A DNA stretch of 35,254 nt from Micavibrio sp. UBA1850 (GCA_002338525.1 DDIM01000005.1:1-35254), one strand, 5' to 3'; positions 23,766 through 32,399 are shown, numbered from the stretch's first letter. Notes: generated by a model not told the origin, from the sequence alone. A program made the numbers and translations.

Positions 23766-24281
23766 TTAACTTAAATAACGGGGTTGGGGTATGCCTGCAG
23801 CATCGTGTTTTGGTTTGAAATATGACTTAAATAACTCACCGGCATTCTGAGGCGTATATCCTCCATAAGCAATTGAGTTAGCAATGTCAGAACATAAATC
23901 TATGATATTGCAAAGCAAGGCTTTGCCGTGAATTGTAAGGATAGCACTATCATCGTCATCTAATTCAACGAGGGTATCAGCATCAAGCATGTCTCTAAAA
24001 TTTATAGACGTTTCAGATTCTAAATGTTTCCATGTTTTATACTGTGGGTCTGTTTCTGTCGTTGAATCAGGTGTGACCATAAACCCAACGTGGTAGGCGT
24101 CTTCAGGAAAACTTCCGTCATCTATAGGTTTTATTAAAATGACGCAAAAGTCATCTTCAGGGGCATCGGAAACAGGAAGGGGGAGAAGGAAATGACCTTG
24201 ATCTGAGTTGTCTAACTCTTCAATTATACGTTCAGCTGGCCAATCTTCAGTTTCGCTATCTTGGCTTAGATCACTACTCAT
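23766..24281 (-). CDS. Unknown protein, first member of the tandem family
   Basis: 171 residues, very acidic. N-terminal 30 residues are Ser/Asp/Glu-rich. The family parts follow: LLPLPVSDAPEDDFCVILIK (about 32-51), TWKHLESETSINFRDML (about 86-102), and the core NIIDLCSDIANSIAYGGY then TPQNAGELFKSYF (about 128-158). The tandem of three and the shared core (I-x-L-C-x-D/E-V/I-x-x-S-(I/L)-x-x-GG) point to duplication. Function unknown; the small size and acidity suggest an adaptor or regulator, but that is a guess. Confidence 0.75.
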   Translation of the reverse strand: MSSDLSQDSETEDWPAERIIEELDNSDQGHFLLPLPVSDAPEDDFCVILIKPIDDGSFPEDAYHVGFMVTPDSTTETDPQYKTWKHLESETSINFRDMLDADTLVELDDDDSAILTIHGKALLCNIIDLCSDIANSIAYGGYTPQNAGELFKSYFKPKHDAAGIPQPRYLS

Positions 24282-24328
24282 TTTCCCATCCTTTTTTATG
24301 TATATTTATGAAATAAGTAGAAGATGGC

Positions 24329-24344
24329 TGTCAATATGTCAATA
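24329..24344 (-). promoter_or_regulatory. Direct repeat that carries two -35-like hexamers
   Basis: TGTCAATA occurs twice back to back (24329-24336, 24337-24344), which on the minus strand reads TATTGACATATTGACA, two exact TTGACA -35 hexamers eight bases apart. AT-rich -10-like sequence (TACTTA, CATAAA) follows at 17-18 bases for each. It lies 48 bases before the ATG of the first of the three paralogues. Confidence 0.5.
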
Positions 24345-24428
24345 AAAATCATTTTTTATCATGGATAAAGTGTGAGGGGGCAATCACGCAGGCTATACAG
24401 GCATTATTGAGAGTGCTAACGTCCTGAT

Positions 24429-25976
24429 ATGAAATTAGTAAAAGCAATGGCAACGGTAGCGGGGCTCACGATGGTGTCTCGCGTCGCGGGGTTTATCCGC
24501 GATATTTTGACGGCAGCAATTTTAGGGGCAGGCCCCATTGCGGATGCTTTTTTTGTGGCGTTGAAATTGCCAAACTTTTTTCGTCGCGTAACCGCAGAAG
24601 GGGCATTCAGCGTGTCTTTTGTGCCCCTTTATTCAAAAAAACTGGCGGCAAACAACGATGCCGATATATTCGCCTCTCAGGCACTATCGTTCATGACGCT
24701 TATACTTTCTGTTTTTACAGTTTTAATGATGGTTGTTATGCCCATCATCATTATGGGGTTGGCCCCGGGGTTTGAAAAACAGGGCGTGCGCTTTGACTTG
24801 GCTGTAGAGCTTTCACGCATTACGTTTCCCTATTTGTTATTGGTGTCATTAACGGCATTGTTTGGGGGCGTTTTGAATGCGCGGGGGCGTTATGGGCCTT
24901 TTGCTGCGGCGCCTATTTTATTCAATATATGCCTGATTATCGCATTGTTGATTGGCACAAAATGGTTTGAAACCGTAGGGCATGCTCTGTCTTGGGGGAT
25001 ATTTGCCGCTGGAATTGCACAGCTAGCCTTCATGATATTCTTTATTATCCGCCAAAAGGTAAAGATTAGATTTGTGCGCCCGCGCATGTCACCCGATATT
25101 AAAAAACTATTGGTTTTAATGGGGCCAGGTGTTTTAGGCGCAGGTGTTATGCATGTGAATTTGTTTGCAGATATGATTATTGCGTCTTTCATGCCAACGG
25201 GCTCAATTTCATATCTATACTATGCCGATCGCTTAAACCAACTGCCTCTCGGTGTTGTCGGAATTGCCGTGGGCACGGCACTTTTACCATTATTGTCCAA
25301 GGCCGTTGGCGAAAATGACAAGCAAGAGGCACACCTCTTGTTCAATCGCTCGTTAGAGTATTGTTTCCTACTGGCGTTACCTGCGGCAGTGGCGTTGATG
25401 GTTATCCCTGACGCATTAATTAAGGTCTTGTTCGAGCGGGGACAATTCGAAACCATAGACACAGCCACCACTTCGCTTGTGCTTATTGGGTATGCCATCG
25501 GGCTACCGGCCTATATTGCAGCCAAAGTATTTTCGACAGTGTATTGGGCCAATGAAGACACGATGTCGCCCGTCAAGGTGTCGATCATCATAACTGTAAT
25601 CAACATAGTATTGGCGATCATACTATCGCAAGCCATAGGCGTGGTCGGTATTGCCGCGTCAACGGGGCTTGTCGCGTGGTTGCAAATTACGCTGTTAAAG
25701 CGCGGATTAAAAGGGCAGCCAGAGGCAACGTTAGATAGCAAATGTAAGACAAACATGGTCAAAATTTTCATTTCAACTTGTATTATGGCAGCGGCTTTGT
25801 TTATTATGAAACAAGTATTAGGAGATGTTTTAAACAATGGCACACAAACACAATCAATTATGGCGCTCATGGCGCTGGTGGCAAGCGGTTTAATCACATA
25901 CGCCCTCGCTGTGATCTTTACGGGCGCAGTTTCAATACAACAAATCAAAACATTATTAAGTAAGAAAAGAGCATAA
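24429..25976 (+). CDS. murJ: Lipid II flippase MurJ (MviN)
   Basis: Moves lipid-linked peptidoglycan precursor across the inner membrane; MOP-superfamily transporter with about 14 membrane segments. The N-terminus shows the family words TMVSRVAGFIRDILTAAILGAGPIADAFFVALKLPNFFRRVTAEGAFSVSFVPLY broken over the first two helices, including the conserved Arg pair and the EGAFSVSFVP block. Later, LNQLPLGVVGIAVGTALLPLLSK and the central VLFERGQF (Arg in helix 8 region) agree with the family. 515 residues is the normal length. Just 4 bases separate it from trpS, and the order murJ-trpS-nfuA-tsaB follows a familiar alphaproteobacterial pattern. Confidence 0.95.
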   Translation: MKLVKAMATVAGLTMVSRVAGFIRDILTAAILGAGPIADAFFVALKLPNFFRRVTAEGAFSVSFVPLYSKKLAANNDADIFASQALSFMTLILSVFTVLMMVVMPIIIMGLAPGFEKQGVRFDLAVELSRITFPYLLLVSLTALFGGVLNARGRYGPFAAAPILFNICLIIALLIGTKWFETVGHALSWGIFAAGIAQLAFMIFFIIRQKVKIRFVRPRMSPDIKKLLVLMGPGVLGAGVMHVNLFADMIIASFMPTGSISYLYYADRLNQLPLGVVGIAVGTALLPLLSKAVGENDKQEAHLLFNRSLEYCFLLALPAAVALMVIPDALIKVLFERGQFETIDTATTSLVLIGYAIGLPAYIAAKVFSTVYWANEDTMSPVKVSIIITVINIVLAIILSQAIGVVGIAASTGLVAWLQITLLKRGLKGQPEATLDSKCKTNMVKIFISTCIMAAALFIMKQVLGDVLNNGTQTQSIMALMALVASGLITYALAVIFTGAVSIQQIKTLLSKKRA

Positions 25977-25980
25977 AATC

Positions 25981-26991
25981 ATGTCTCAAAAACGTATTTT
26001 GTCGGGAATGCAACCCACCAACAACCTTCATCTTGGTAACTATCTGGGAGCTTTGAAAAACTGGGTAGATTTGCAAAAAGAAGGCGCAGAATGCCTGTTT
26101 TGTGTGGTTGATCTGCACGCCATTACTGTGCCTCAAAATCCGGATGATTTACGCCGTTCAACACGCGAAGTGGCCGCTGCCTACATCGCAGCAGGCATTG
26201 ATCCTACGCGCTCAATTATTTTTCCACAATCAGCCGTGCCCGGTCACTCTCAATTGATGTGGTTGCTGGCAACAATGACCCAAATGGGCAAGTTGAACCG
26301 CATGACGCAGTTCAAGGATAAGGCAGGAAAAAATGCTGAAAAGGCAGGGTTGGGGCTATATGCCTATCCTGTTCTTATGGCGGCTGATATTTTGCTTTAC
26401 AAGGCAACACATGTGCCCGTTGGTGATGATCAAAAACAACATCTCGAGCTTGCGCGTGAGATTGCAAGCACATTTAATCACCGACATAAAAGCGAACTAT
26501 TCATACAACCTGAACCATATATAATGGGAGAGGCGGCGCGTGTCATGTCACTTCAAGATGGATCAAAAAAGATGAGTAAATCAGATCCATCGGAAAAAAG
26601 CCGTATTAGCCTTATTGATAACGCTGACACGATTGCCAAAAAAATCCGCAAAGCCAGAACAGATACAGAGGCGTTGCCCGACACGGTTGAGGGACTAGAA
26701 AGCCGCCCAGAGGCTAAAAATTTGGTGTCTATTTACGCAGCCCTTCAGGGCAAGACCTCATCAGAGGTACTTAGCGATATCGCGGGTAAACAGTTTTCCG
26801 AGTTTAAGCCTATGCTTGTTGATGTTGCCGTTGACCATTTGTCACCGATTACAACGCGCATGAACGAATTGCTTAGTGATACGAGCGAAATTGACCGCAT
26901 TTTAAAGGCCGGTGCAGACAAAGCGAATGAAATCGCAACCCCTACAATCAATGAAACAATGGAAATGATGGGGTTTTTAGGGCTTTCATAA
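25981..26991 (+). CDS. trpS: Tryptophanyl-tRNA synthetase
   Basis: Charges tRNA-Trp; class I synthetase, cytoplasmic dimer. The HIGH-type motif is HLGN in GMQPTNNLHLGNYLGAL (about 9-25), and the second signature is KKMSKSDPS at about 195-203. GDDQKQHLELAREIA, the substrate-binding loop, is also present. 336 residues fits the bacterial enzyme. Four bases after murJ, so very likely on the same transcript. Confidence 0.97.
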   Translation: MSQKRILSGMQPTNNLHLGNYLGALKNWVDLQKEGAECLFCVVDLHAITVPQNPDDLRRSTREVAAAYIAAGIDPTRSIIFPQSAVPGHSQLMWLLATMTQMGKLNRMTQFKDKAGKNAEKAGLGLYAYPVLMAADILLYKATHVPVGDDQKQHLELAREIASTFNHRHKSELFIQPEPYIMGEAARVMSLQDGSKKMSKSDPSEKSRISLIDNADTIAKKIRKARTDTEALPDTVEGLESRPEAKNLVSIYAALQGKTSSEVLSDIAGKQFSEFKPMLVDVAVDHLSPITTRMNELLSDTSEIDRILKAGADKANEIATPTINETMEMMGFLGLS

Positions 26992-27042
26992 ACCCTATAT
27001 TTACCTTTTGCATTTTATGATAAGTCAGGCATTATAGTATTC

Positions 27043-27705
27043 ATGAAAACAACGGCATTATTTTTATCGGTTTTAGGTTTAAGTCTGGCAAGTGGCGTGA
27101 GCGCTTCTATGGCTGATTATTACGTTTGGAAAGATGGAAAGACGGGGGTCAGCCTTTCTTATCCTGACACGTGGCGCGTGACAACAAACAAAGCCCCCGA
27201 TGACATCATAACGTTGTTGGCACCCAATGATGGTGGCGGCACACCAGAGTGCCGCGTGCGCGTGCGCGAGGATGCACGGTTCGAATACTATCCTGTTCGA
27301 TATGCCAAAGCCGTTCAAAAGGTCGCATATAGCCAAGAGTTCTGGTCTGACTATCTTGCAAGTTATGATCGTGTCTCAATACAAAAGTTCCACGAACCAG
27401 CAGGCATTGGTCGCGGTTTTGGTAGCGCGGTTGTCGCCTCTTATAAAACAACATACCCTATCGAGGGACAGCAGCGCTCTGCCTTAATGGCAACGGCTTT
27501 ATATAATGGCCAAGCTGTAATCTTTGATTGTTCAGCAGACACAGTTGTGTTCAACGAATGGTATCCGCACTTTGCCTCTGTTCTAAAATCTGTTGATACG
27601 CAAAAGTCGACACATGAACTACGTGAAGGCGAAAACCCAGAGATGGGCGGACATGTAACAGTTGGTTTCAAGGATAAAACCGAGCGTTACCGCTACAACC
27701 ACTAG
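27043..27705 (+). CDS. Exported protein of unknown function
   Basis: 220 residues with a signal peptide (MKTTALFLSVLGLSLASG, cleavage near SVSAS). The mature part begins YVWKDGKTGVSLSYPDTWRVTT, which recalls the DUF1795/PsbP-like beginning (S-x-x-YP-x-x-W), a fold used by several periplasmic lipoproteins. Two cysteines (in TPECRVR and IFDCSAD) may form a disulphide. The last 40 residues are charged and polar. Sits 51 bases after trpS. No function can be assigned. Confidence 0.7.
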   Translation: MKTTALFLSVLGLSLASGVSASMADYYVWKDGKTGVSLSYPDTWRVTTNKAPDDIITLLAPNDGGGTPECRVRVREDARFEYYPVRYAKAVQKVAYSQEFWSDYLASYDRVSIQKFHEPAGIGRGFGSAVVASYKTTYPIEGQQRSALMATALYNGQAVIFDCSADTVVFNEWYPHFASVLKSVDTQKSTHELREGENPEMGGHVTVGFKDKTERYRYNH

Positions 27706-27831
27706 TTTAAGTTCATATGCATTTTATAGTTGTTAGGTCTTGAGCTTGTCTCTAAGGCACAAACCTTGTATGAACGGTTTTTAGACTTAAATACTAAGAT
27801 AAACTGTCTCGAAGCAGAAGGTACAAAAATT

Positions 27832-28389
27832 ATGTTTATACAAACCGAGCAAACACCTAACCCTGAAAGTTTGAAATTCCTACCGGGTACACCGCTTCTT
27901 GCGGGAAAAAGTGCGGAGTTTACCTCTCAAGAAGAAGCAGAGCGCTATTCGCCATTGGCCGATCGCCTATTGCAAATCGAGGGGACATCACAAATTTTTA
28001 TCGCAGAAGATTTTGTTACGGTCACAAAAACACCAGAGGCAAATTGGGATCAACTAAAAGCGTTAGTGATGACGGCGTTGATGCAACACCTCACATTCGT
28101 AGAGCCTATTGTTCATGATGAATATTTCAAAAGTGATGAGCAAAACCCTGTCTATGACGATGAAATTGTACAACAAATTGTGGCTCTGCTTGATGAGCGC
28201 GTGCGCCCAGCTGTTGCGCAAGATGGTGGCGATATTGAATTTGGCAGTTTTACCGATGGCGTTTTATATCTTAAAATGCGCGGCGCCTGTGCGGGTTGCC
28301 CAAGTTCAACAATGACATTGAAATCTGGAATTGAGAATATGATGAAACATTATATCCCAGAGGTAGAAAGCGTCGAGGCGCTTGTTTAA
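27832..28389 (+). CDS. nfuA: NifU/NfuA-type iron-sulphur cluster carrier
   Basis: Carries a [4Fe-4S] cluster for delivery to apoproteins such as aconitase. The N-terminal Nfu_N domain opens with FIQTEQTPNPESLKFLPG; the C-terminal NifU domain shows VRPAVAQDGGDIEF and the cluster-binding CAGC (C153, C156) in GACAGCPSSTMTLKSGIE. 185 residues. I choose ATG at 27832, which follows AGAAGG by a normal distance; the upstream frame to 27730 adds 34 residues that look like untranslated leader. The stop overlaps the tsaB start by one base (TAATG). Confidence 0.95.
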   Translation: MFIQTEQTPNPESLKFLPGTPLLAGKSAEFTSQEEAERYSPLADRLLQIEGTSQIFIAEDFVTVTKTPEANWDQLKALVMTALMQHLTFVEPIVHDEYFKSDEQNPVYDDEIVQQIVALLDERVRPAVAQDGGDIEFGSFTDGVLYLKMRGACAGCPSSTMTLKSGIENMMKHYIPEVESVEALV

Positions 28390-29030
28390 TGGCTCAAAAT
28401 ATTCTCTCTATTGATACATCGCTTGAAGCCTGTAGCGTAAGTGTGGCAAAGGGAGATGACATTCATACGATTTATGAACCAATGGGGCGTGGCCAAACGG
28501 AGCGTCTGCTTCCTATGATTGTTGAGGCATGCGAGGCGGCGGAGGTTTGTCTTGATCAAATGGATGCTGTGGCTGTGACTCGGGGGCCGGGTAGCTTTAC
28601 AGGTGTTCGTGTGGGGTTATCGGTGGCGCGCACTCTTTCAACCATTCGTGATATTCCCCTATACGGTGTGAGTTGTTTCCAAGCGCTCACTGGTTTAATG
28701 GATCCGAATATAAAAACATATGCACTTGTAATTGAAAGCAAGCGCAATGAGCTATATTTTCAGCCTGTTTTTGATGGGATAGCGCAAACACCATTACTTC
28801 TTACGCGAGATCAGCTAGACAGTGGTTTTGCGGATCTTCCTTTATTTGGAAATATTGAAGGGGCAACGCCTCTACCGCTTAATATGCTGACGCAAAATAT
28901 GATCGAGCAGGTGAGGGATGGTCAAATAGAGCAGGGTAACGAAAAACCGCTTTACCTTAGAAATGCAGATATTTCAAAATCTAAAAAAGTTTACCGCACC
29001 CTGTCTAGTGATGTTGTTACAAATCTATAG
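28389..29030 (+). CDS. tsaB: tRNA threonylcarbamoyladenosine biosynthesis protein TsaB
   Basis: Partner of TsaD and TsaE in making the universal t6A37 modification of ANN-decoding tRNAs; cytoplasmic ASKHA-fold protein. Motifs: ILSIDTSLEACSVSV at the N-terminus, MGRGQTERLLPMI and the characteristic VTRGPGSFTGVRVGLSVA (about 63-80). 213 residues, normal size. Translationally coupled to nfuA through TAATG. In many relatives rimI follows at this point; here the next genes (tRNA-Val, cpdR) are on the other strand. Confidence 0.94.
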   Translation: MAQNILSIDTSLEACSVSVAKGDDIHTIYEPMGRGQTERLLPMIVEACEAAEVCLDQMDAVAVTRGPGSFTGVRVGLSVARTLSTIRDIPLYGVSCFQALTGLMDPNIKTYALVIESKRNELYFQPVFDGIAQTPLLLTRDQLDSGFADLPLFGNIEGATPLPLNMLTQNMIEQVRDGQIEQGNEKPLYLRNADISKSKKVYRTLSSDVVTNL

Positions 29031-29051
29031 ATACGTTTTGATGTTGGAAAA

Positions 29052-29126
29052 TGGTGGGCATGGGCAGGATTGAACTGCCGACCTCCTCGATGTCAACGAG
29101 GCGCTCTCCCACTGAGCTACATGCCC
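29052..29126 (-). tRNA. tRNA-Val (anticodon GAC)
   Basis: The complement reads GGGCATG, D-arm AGCTCAGTGGGAGAGC, anticodon stem CCTCG/CGAGG with loop TTGACAT, T-arm with TTCAATC loop and a closing CATGCCC then A. The central triplet GAC pairs with GUC and GUU, so valine. The 3' CCA is encoded at 29052-29054 (TGG on the plus strand), giving 75 bases in all. The acceptor stem is seven perfect pairs. Confidence 0.96.
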
Positions 29127-29130
29127 TAAA

Positions 29131-29216
29131 ATTTTAAAAAGACCCAGAACAAACGGGGGAGGAATTAATGTGGGGGAAGAATTCCATGTCTACTCTGGGT
29201 CGCTGTTAAAACAGCG
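29131..29216 (-). ncRNA. Structured RNA region between cpdR and tRNA-Val
   Basis: On the minus strand a CGCTGTT/AACAGCG hairpin (29216-29201) is followed by a long-range stem GACCCAGA/TCTGGGTC (29201-29194 with 29148-29141), nested inside which is a GGAATT/AATTCC stem (29185-29180 with 29166-29161) with G/C-rich internal loops. The outer stem ends in T5 (29140-29136). It could be a complex terminator for cpdR, a small RNA, or contain the tRNA promoter (TAGACA with an ATTAAT 17 bases on). It starts 31 bases after the cpdR stop and ends ten bases before the tRNA. Confidence 0.45.
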
Positions 29217-29246
29217 CCTAATAAGTAGCCTCTATACAACGATATA

Positions 29247-29654
29247 TCAAGAGGCTTTTTTCAATGTTGAAGATATTTTTTTCAAAAGCTCGCTAATATG
29301 AAAAGGCTTTGGAATGACTTGTGATTTATCTTGTTCGACGTCACTTGGTTTTCTAATCGATTCAACGCCAGAAAAGCCTGTAATATATAAGACGCGCAAA
29401 TGCGGATCATAGCTAAGCGCCTTTTGCGTAAGCTCAATGCCATCCATTACAGGCATAACAACATCGCTTAACAAAAGGTCAAAATGTGATTGAGGTGCGT
29501 TTATAAGTGCATCGTAAGCTTGCGCACCATCTGCACAATCAACAACGTCATAGCCTTGCTTTTTGAGCATAAGTGATATGAATGTGCGCATTGACTCGTC
29601 ATCTTCGGCAAGAAGAATGCGAAAAGGTTGTGCTGGTTTTGTCGTCTCAGTCAT
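29247..29654 (-). CDS. cpdR: CpdR-type single-domain response regulator
   Basis: 135 residues, a receiver domain with no output domain. Acidic pocket E17-D18-D19 in LLAEDDESMR, phospho-acceptor D64 in LLSDVVMPVMDGIEL, switch T92 in YITGF and K116 in PKPFH. The words AEDDESMRTF, MDGIELTQKA and LYITGFSGV match Caulobacter CpdR closely. CpdR, when unphosphorylated, directs ClpXP to the pole and allows degradation of CtrA and other cell-cycle proteins; the CckA-ChpT relay phosphorylates it. Its presence is a strong sign of Alphaproteobacteria. The N-terminal 9 residues are an extra polar extension. It has its own promoter at 29693-29721. Confidence 0.88.
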   Translation of the reverse strand: MTETTKPAQPFRILLAEDDESMRTFISLMLKKQGYDVVDCADGAQAYDALINAPQSHFDLLLSDVVMPVMDGIELTQKALSYDPHLRVLYITGFSGVESIRKPSDVEQDKSQVIPKPFHISELLKKISSTLKKAS

Positions 29655-29692
29655 AGATTTGGTAATAATTGTCTTATAATTGAAAGAAGGCG

Positions 29693-29721
29693 ACTATACA
29701 TGTCTTGTACCCCGCTGTCAC
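29693..29721 (-). promoter_or_regulatory. cpdR promoter
   Basis: On the minus strand GTGACA (29721-29716), a 17-base spacer and TATAGT (29698-29693) match 5 of 6 at each hexamer. Transcription would start near 29686, giving a leader of about 32 bases before the ATG at 29654. Confidence 0.6.
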
Positions 29722-29826
29722 GCGCCAAGAGGTCGGTATTAATGTTAAAGTTTGGACAAAGACTTTTACTTGCGATGTGATTGCGATAAAATGCTTATGA
29801 AATTAAGGGATTAAAGGGGCTGCTTC

Positions 29827-31167
29827 ATGCCGTTGTGCACATTTAAAATATTAAATAACATGTCATTGTTGGCGCTATCTGCTGCATTCATAATGACTTC
29901 GACATTTGCGCATGCGCAAGGGCGTAGTGGCAGCAACGACAAAGAATGTATGTTGGTTCCCGAAAAGATCATAAATCTTGAAACACCTGCTTATGGTGGC
30001 TCAATGAAGTGGAAACGCACGATTGCACAAGCAGAAACACAGCTAGGTCATGACCGCCTGATCCGTATTTTTGACGATAAAAAAAGATTTCTCGTGATTG
30101 GTGAACATAAATCACCTGATACTGGTGCAACCGGAATACAAATCATAACGATGGATTTTAACGGTCAAATTCTAGAGACTGTACAAAAAGACTTATCGAC
30201 ATTAGGGCGCATTATTGACGTTATTCATCATGACGAGCGCCTGTATGTTTTATTAGAAAAGCTATCAACGGGATCAGACGAGCGCCATGCGCAGCTCAAC
30301 GTATACTCAGAAGATGGCAAGATCTTACAAAGTAAAACATATAAGGATGATCGCCATGTGGTGATACCGGCCGCAATGGTTATTGATGATCGTGGGGATT
30401 TATATATTGCGACGCAATACAAACGCAAAGGGGGAGACCCCGCCAAAAATATATACGCATCATCTGTTTTGTACAAATTGAAACCCAATAAAGAGATTGA
30501 ATGGAAAAGGTCGCTACTACCAAGCACCGCATCCAAAATCCATAAAATCATAACCCGTAAGGGCGGCGGTTTTATAGTGGCAGGTGAGGTTGCCGTGACA
30601 GGGGGACGAAACAGGAACCGTGTTGGTGGCTGGCTTATGGCGCTTAGCGCGCAAGGCGGAATGGAGTGGCAACGTGCTTATCCGCGTGGATATAATGCGC
30701 GTCTTAACTATGTTGAGGAAAACGACAAAGGAATAATATTTGCAGCAGGCACAGCATACCCCGTAGGCCAAGAAGCGGGGGCGGCGTGGGTCATGACAAA
30801 CTACGCCAATTCTAACCCTATATGGCAAAGCTTTTTTAGAGGGCCATATGATTACAAAACATTAGGGTTTAGCGTGAATGAAAACAGCCAGGCCTCGGTT
30901 GTTTTACAGGGGGAGCCGGTAGATATGGGCGGCTTGCCGCATGTGCGCGTTCTTGATTTGTCGCAGTTGGGCTATGTTCAATCCGACCATTCATATATTG
31001 AAGGGAACGGCGTCTTAGGAAGTGCTTATCACTCTTTTTCCGATAATAATTTGGGACGCTATATCATGGGATCGGCACAAATGCCTTCCTCTGGAGAGAA
31101 TAATCATATATTAGATGGCTGGATTGCAAGTTTAAACCCCTTTAGAAAGCGCGACAAATGTCAGTAG
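29827..31167 (+). CDS. Exported beta-propeller-like protein of unknown function
   Basis: 446 residues. A signal peptide covers roughly 1-31 (hydrophobic run and FAHAQ). The mature part is strand-rich with repeated blocks of about 50 residues, each with a strand of the type V/I-D-D-R/K-G-D/G-L/F-Y/I-(I/V), for example MVIDDRGDLYIATQYK, ITRKGGGFIVAGEVAV and VEENDKGIIFAAGTAY, then a W-(K/Q)-R segment (EWKRSLLP, EWQRAYPRG). This is like a seven-bladed propeller of the PQQ/Kelch-like or 'delta-60' type. No enzymatic residue is evident. AAGGGG lies before ATG at 29827. The last 10 bases overlap the rluD start, so the two genes are probably coupled. Confidence 0.75.
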   Translation: MPLCTFKILNNMSLLALSAAFIMTSTFAHAQGRSGSNDKECMLVPEKIINLETPAYGGSMKWKRTIAQAETQLGHDRLIRIFDDKKRFLVIGEHKSPDTGATGIQIITMDFNGQILETVQKDLSTLGRIIDVIHHDERLYVLLEKLSTGSDERHAQLNVYSEDGKILQSKTYKDDRHVVIPAAMVIDDRGDLYIATQYKRKGGDPAKNIYASSVLYKLKPNKEIEWKRSLLPSTASKIHKIITRKGGGFIVAGEVAVTGGRNRNRVGGWLMALSAQGGMEWQRAYPRGYNARLNYVEENDKGIIFAAGTAYPVGQEAGAAWVMTNYANSNPIWQSFFRGPYDYKTLGFSVNENSQASVVLQGEPVDMGGLPHVRVLDLSQLGYVQSDHSYIEGNGVLGSAYHSFSDNNLGRYIMGSAQMPSSGENNHILDGWIASLNPFRKRDKCQ

Positions 31168-32213
31168 ACGTAAATAACGAGACAACAAACGATGCTCTGG
31201 AAGCCAATGATTTTAGCATGCCTGAAATGGATGATCAGGGATTTTTAAATGTAAAAATTCCGTTCGCGCTAAAAGGTGAGCGTCTTGATAAGGCCTTGGC
31301 AAAGCTATGTCCTGATCTCTCACGATCGCGAATTAAATCTTTAATGGATGATGAGTGCGTTTTTATCGGAGATCATATATTCGACGGTGCATCATATAAA
31401 GTTTTGGGAGGAGAGACTTTTAAATTACTGGTTCCCCCCGCAGTAGACGACACACCCAGACCTGAAAATATCCCCCTCAATATTATTTATGAAGATGACG
31501 AGTTATTGGTCGTGGATAAGCCGGCAGGCCTTGTTGTGCACCCCGGCGCAGGACATCAGTCAGGAACGCTTGTAAACGCGCTTTTATACCATTGCGGAGA
31601 CACATTATCAGGGATTGGAGGGGTAAAACGCCCAGGCATTGTTCATCGCCTAGATTTAGACACAAGTGGGCTAATTATGGTCGCGAAAACAGACCGTGCC
31701 CATCAATCACTGTCCGAGCAGTTGGCGGAGCGCACATTAAAGCGTGTCTATCACGCGCTTGTCTTGGGCGCACCTGTGCCTTTGGCCGGTGTTATTGATC
31801 GTCCATTGGGAAGGCATACTAAAAACAGGCTAAAACAAGCTGTCCTTAACAAGGACGGGCGTGAAGCCAAAACCAATTATAAAATCATTGAAAACTTTTC
31901 TGATGAATTCTCACTTGTTGAATGCCGTTTGCAAACAGGAAGAACACATCAAATCCGTGTTCATATGCAAGATAAAGGACATTGTGTTTTGGGTGATCCG
32001 CTTTACGGACCACAACGCACAGCGCTTTATGCAGGCTTCAAACGTGGTGGATATAGCGTTGAGACTGCCAAATATGTTGAAGAGACTTTAAAACGCCAAG
32101 CGCTTCATGCGGTTGAGATATCGTTTGTTCATCCTGTAACGGAAGAGGTAATGAGCTTTTCATCAGACCTTGCGCCTGACATACAAGATATTTTAAATCA
32201 CCTTAGAAAATAG
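31158..32213 (+). CDS. rluD: Ribosomal large-subunit pseudouridine synthase (RluD-type)
   Basis: Makes pseudouridine in 23S rRNA (helix 69 in the E. coli RluD case). Residues 30-85 form an S4 RNA-binding domain (GERLDKALAKLCPDLSRSRIKSL), and the catalytic domain has VVDKPAGLVVHPGAGH and the signature RPGIVHRLDLDTSGLIMVAK, with the catalytic Asp in HRLD. GRTHQIRVHMQDKGH and GDPLYGP complete the family signature. 351 residues is slightly long, with an extra acidic N-terminus (30 residues). In many Alphaproteobacteria rpoH follows rluD; here it does not, and a non-coding region follows instead. RluD over RluC is chosen from gene length and sequence, with some doubt. Confidence 0.9.
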   Translation: MSVDVNNETTNDALEANDFSMPEMDDQGFLNVKIPFALKGERLDKALAKLCPDLSRSRIKSLMDDECVFIGDHIFDGASYKVLGGETFKLLVPPAVDDTPRPENIPLNIIYEDDELLVVDKPAGLVVHPGAGHQSGTLVNALLYHCGDTLSGIGGVKRPGIVHRLDLDTSGLIMVAKTDRAHQSLSEQLAERTLKRVYHALVLGAPVPLAGVIDRPLGRHTKNRLKQAVLNKDGREAKTNYKIIENFSDEFSLVECRLQTGRTHQIRVHMQDKGHCVLGDPLYGPQRTALYAGFKRGGYSVETAKYVEETLKRQALHAVEISFVHPVTEEVMSFSSDLAPDIQDILNHLRK

Positions 32214-32399
32214 ACTATAGTGCAAGCAATTGTAAATAAAAGAAAAACAGCCTTTGTTTGTAATTATGTAAAATTTTATGTAAATTATAAATATAAGGTT
32301 ATTTCAAACACTAAGCCTCTTGAAGAGGGGCGTTCCTAAGCAAGTTTATTGAAGGCCTTAGTATAAATTTTTGGTTAAGTTTAAGTGTGAGGAAAAAAG

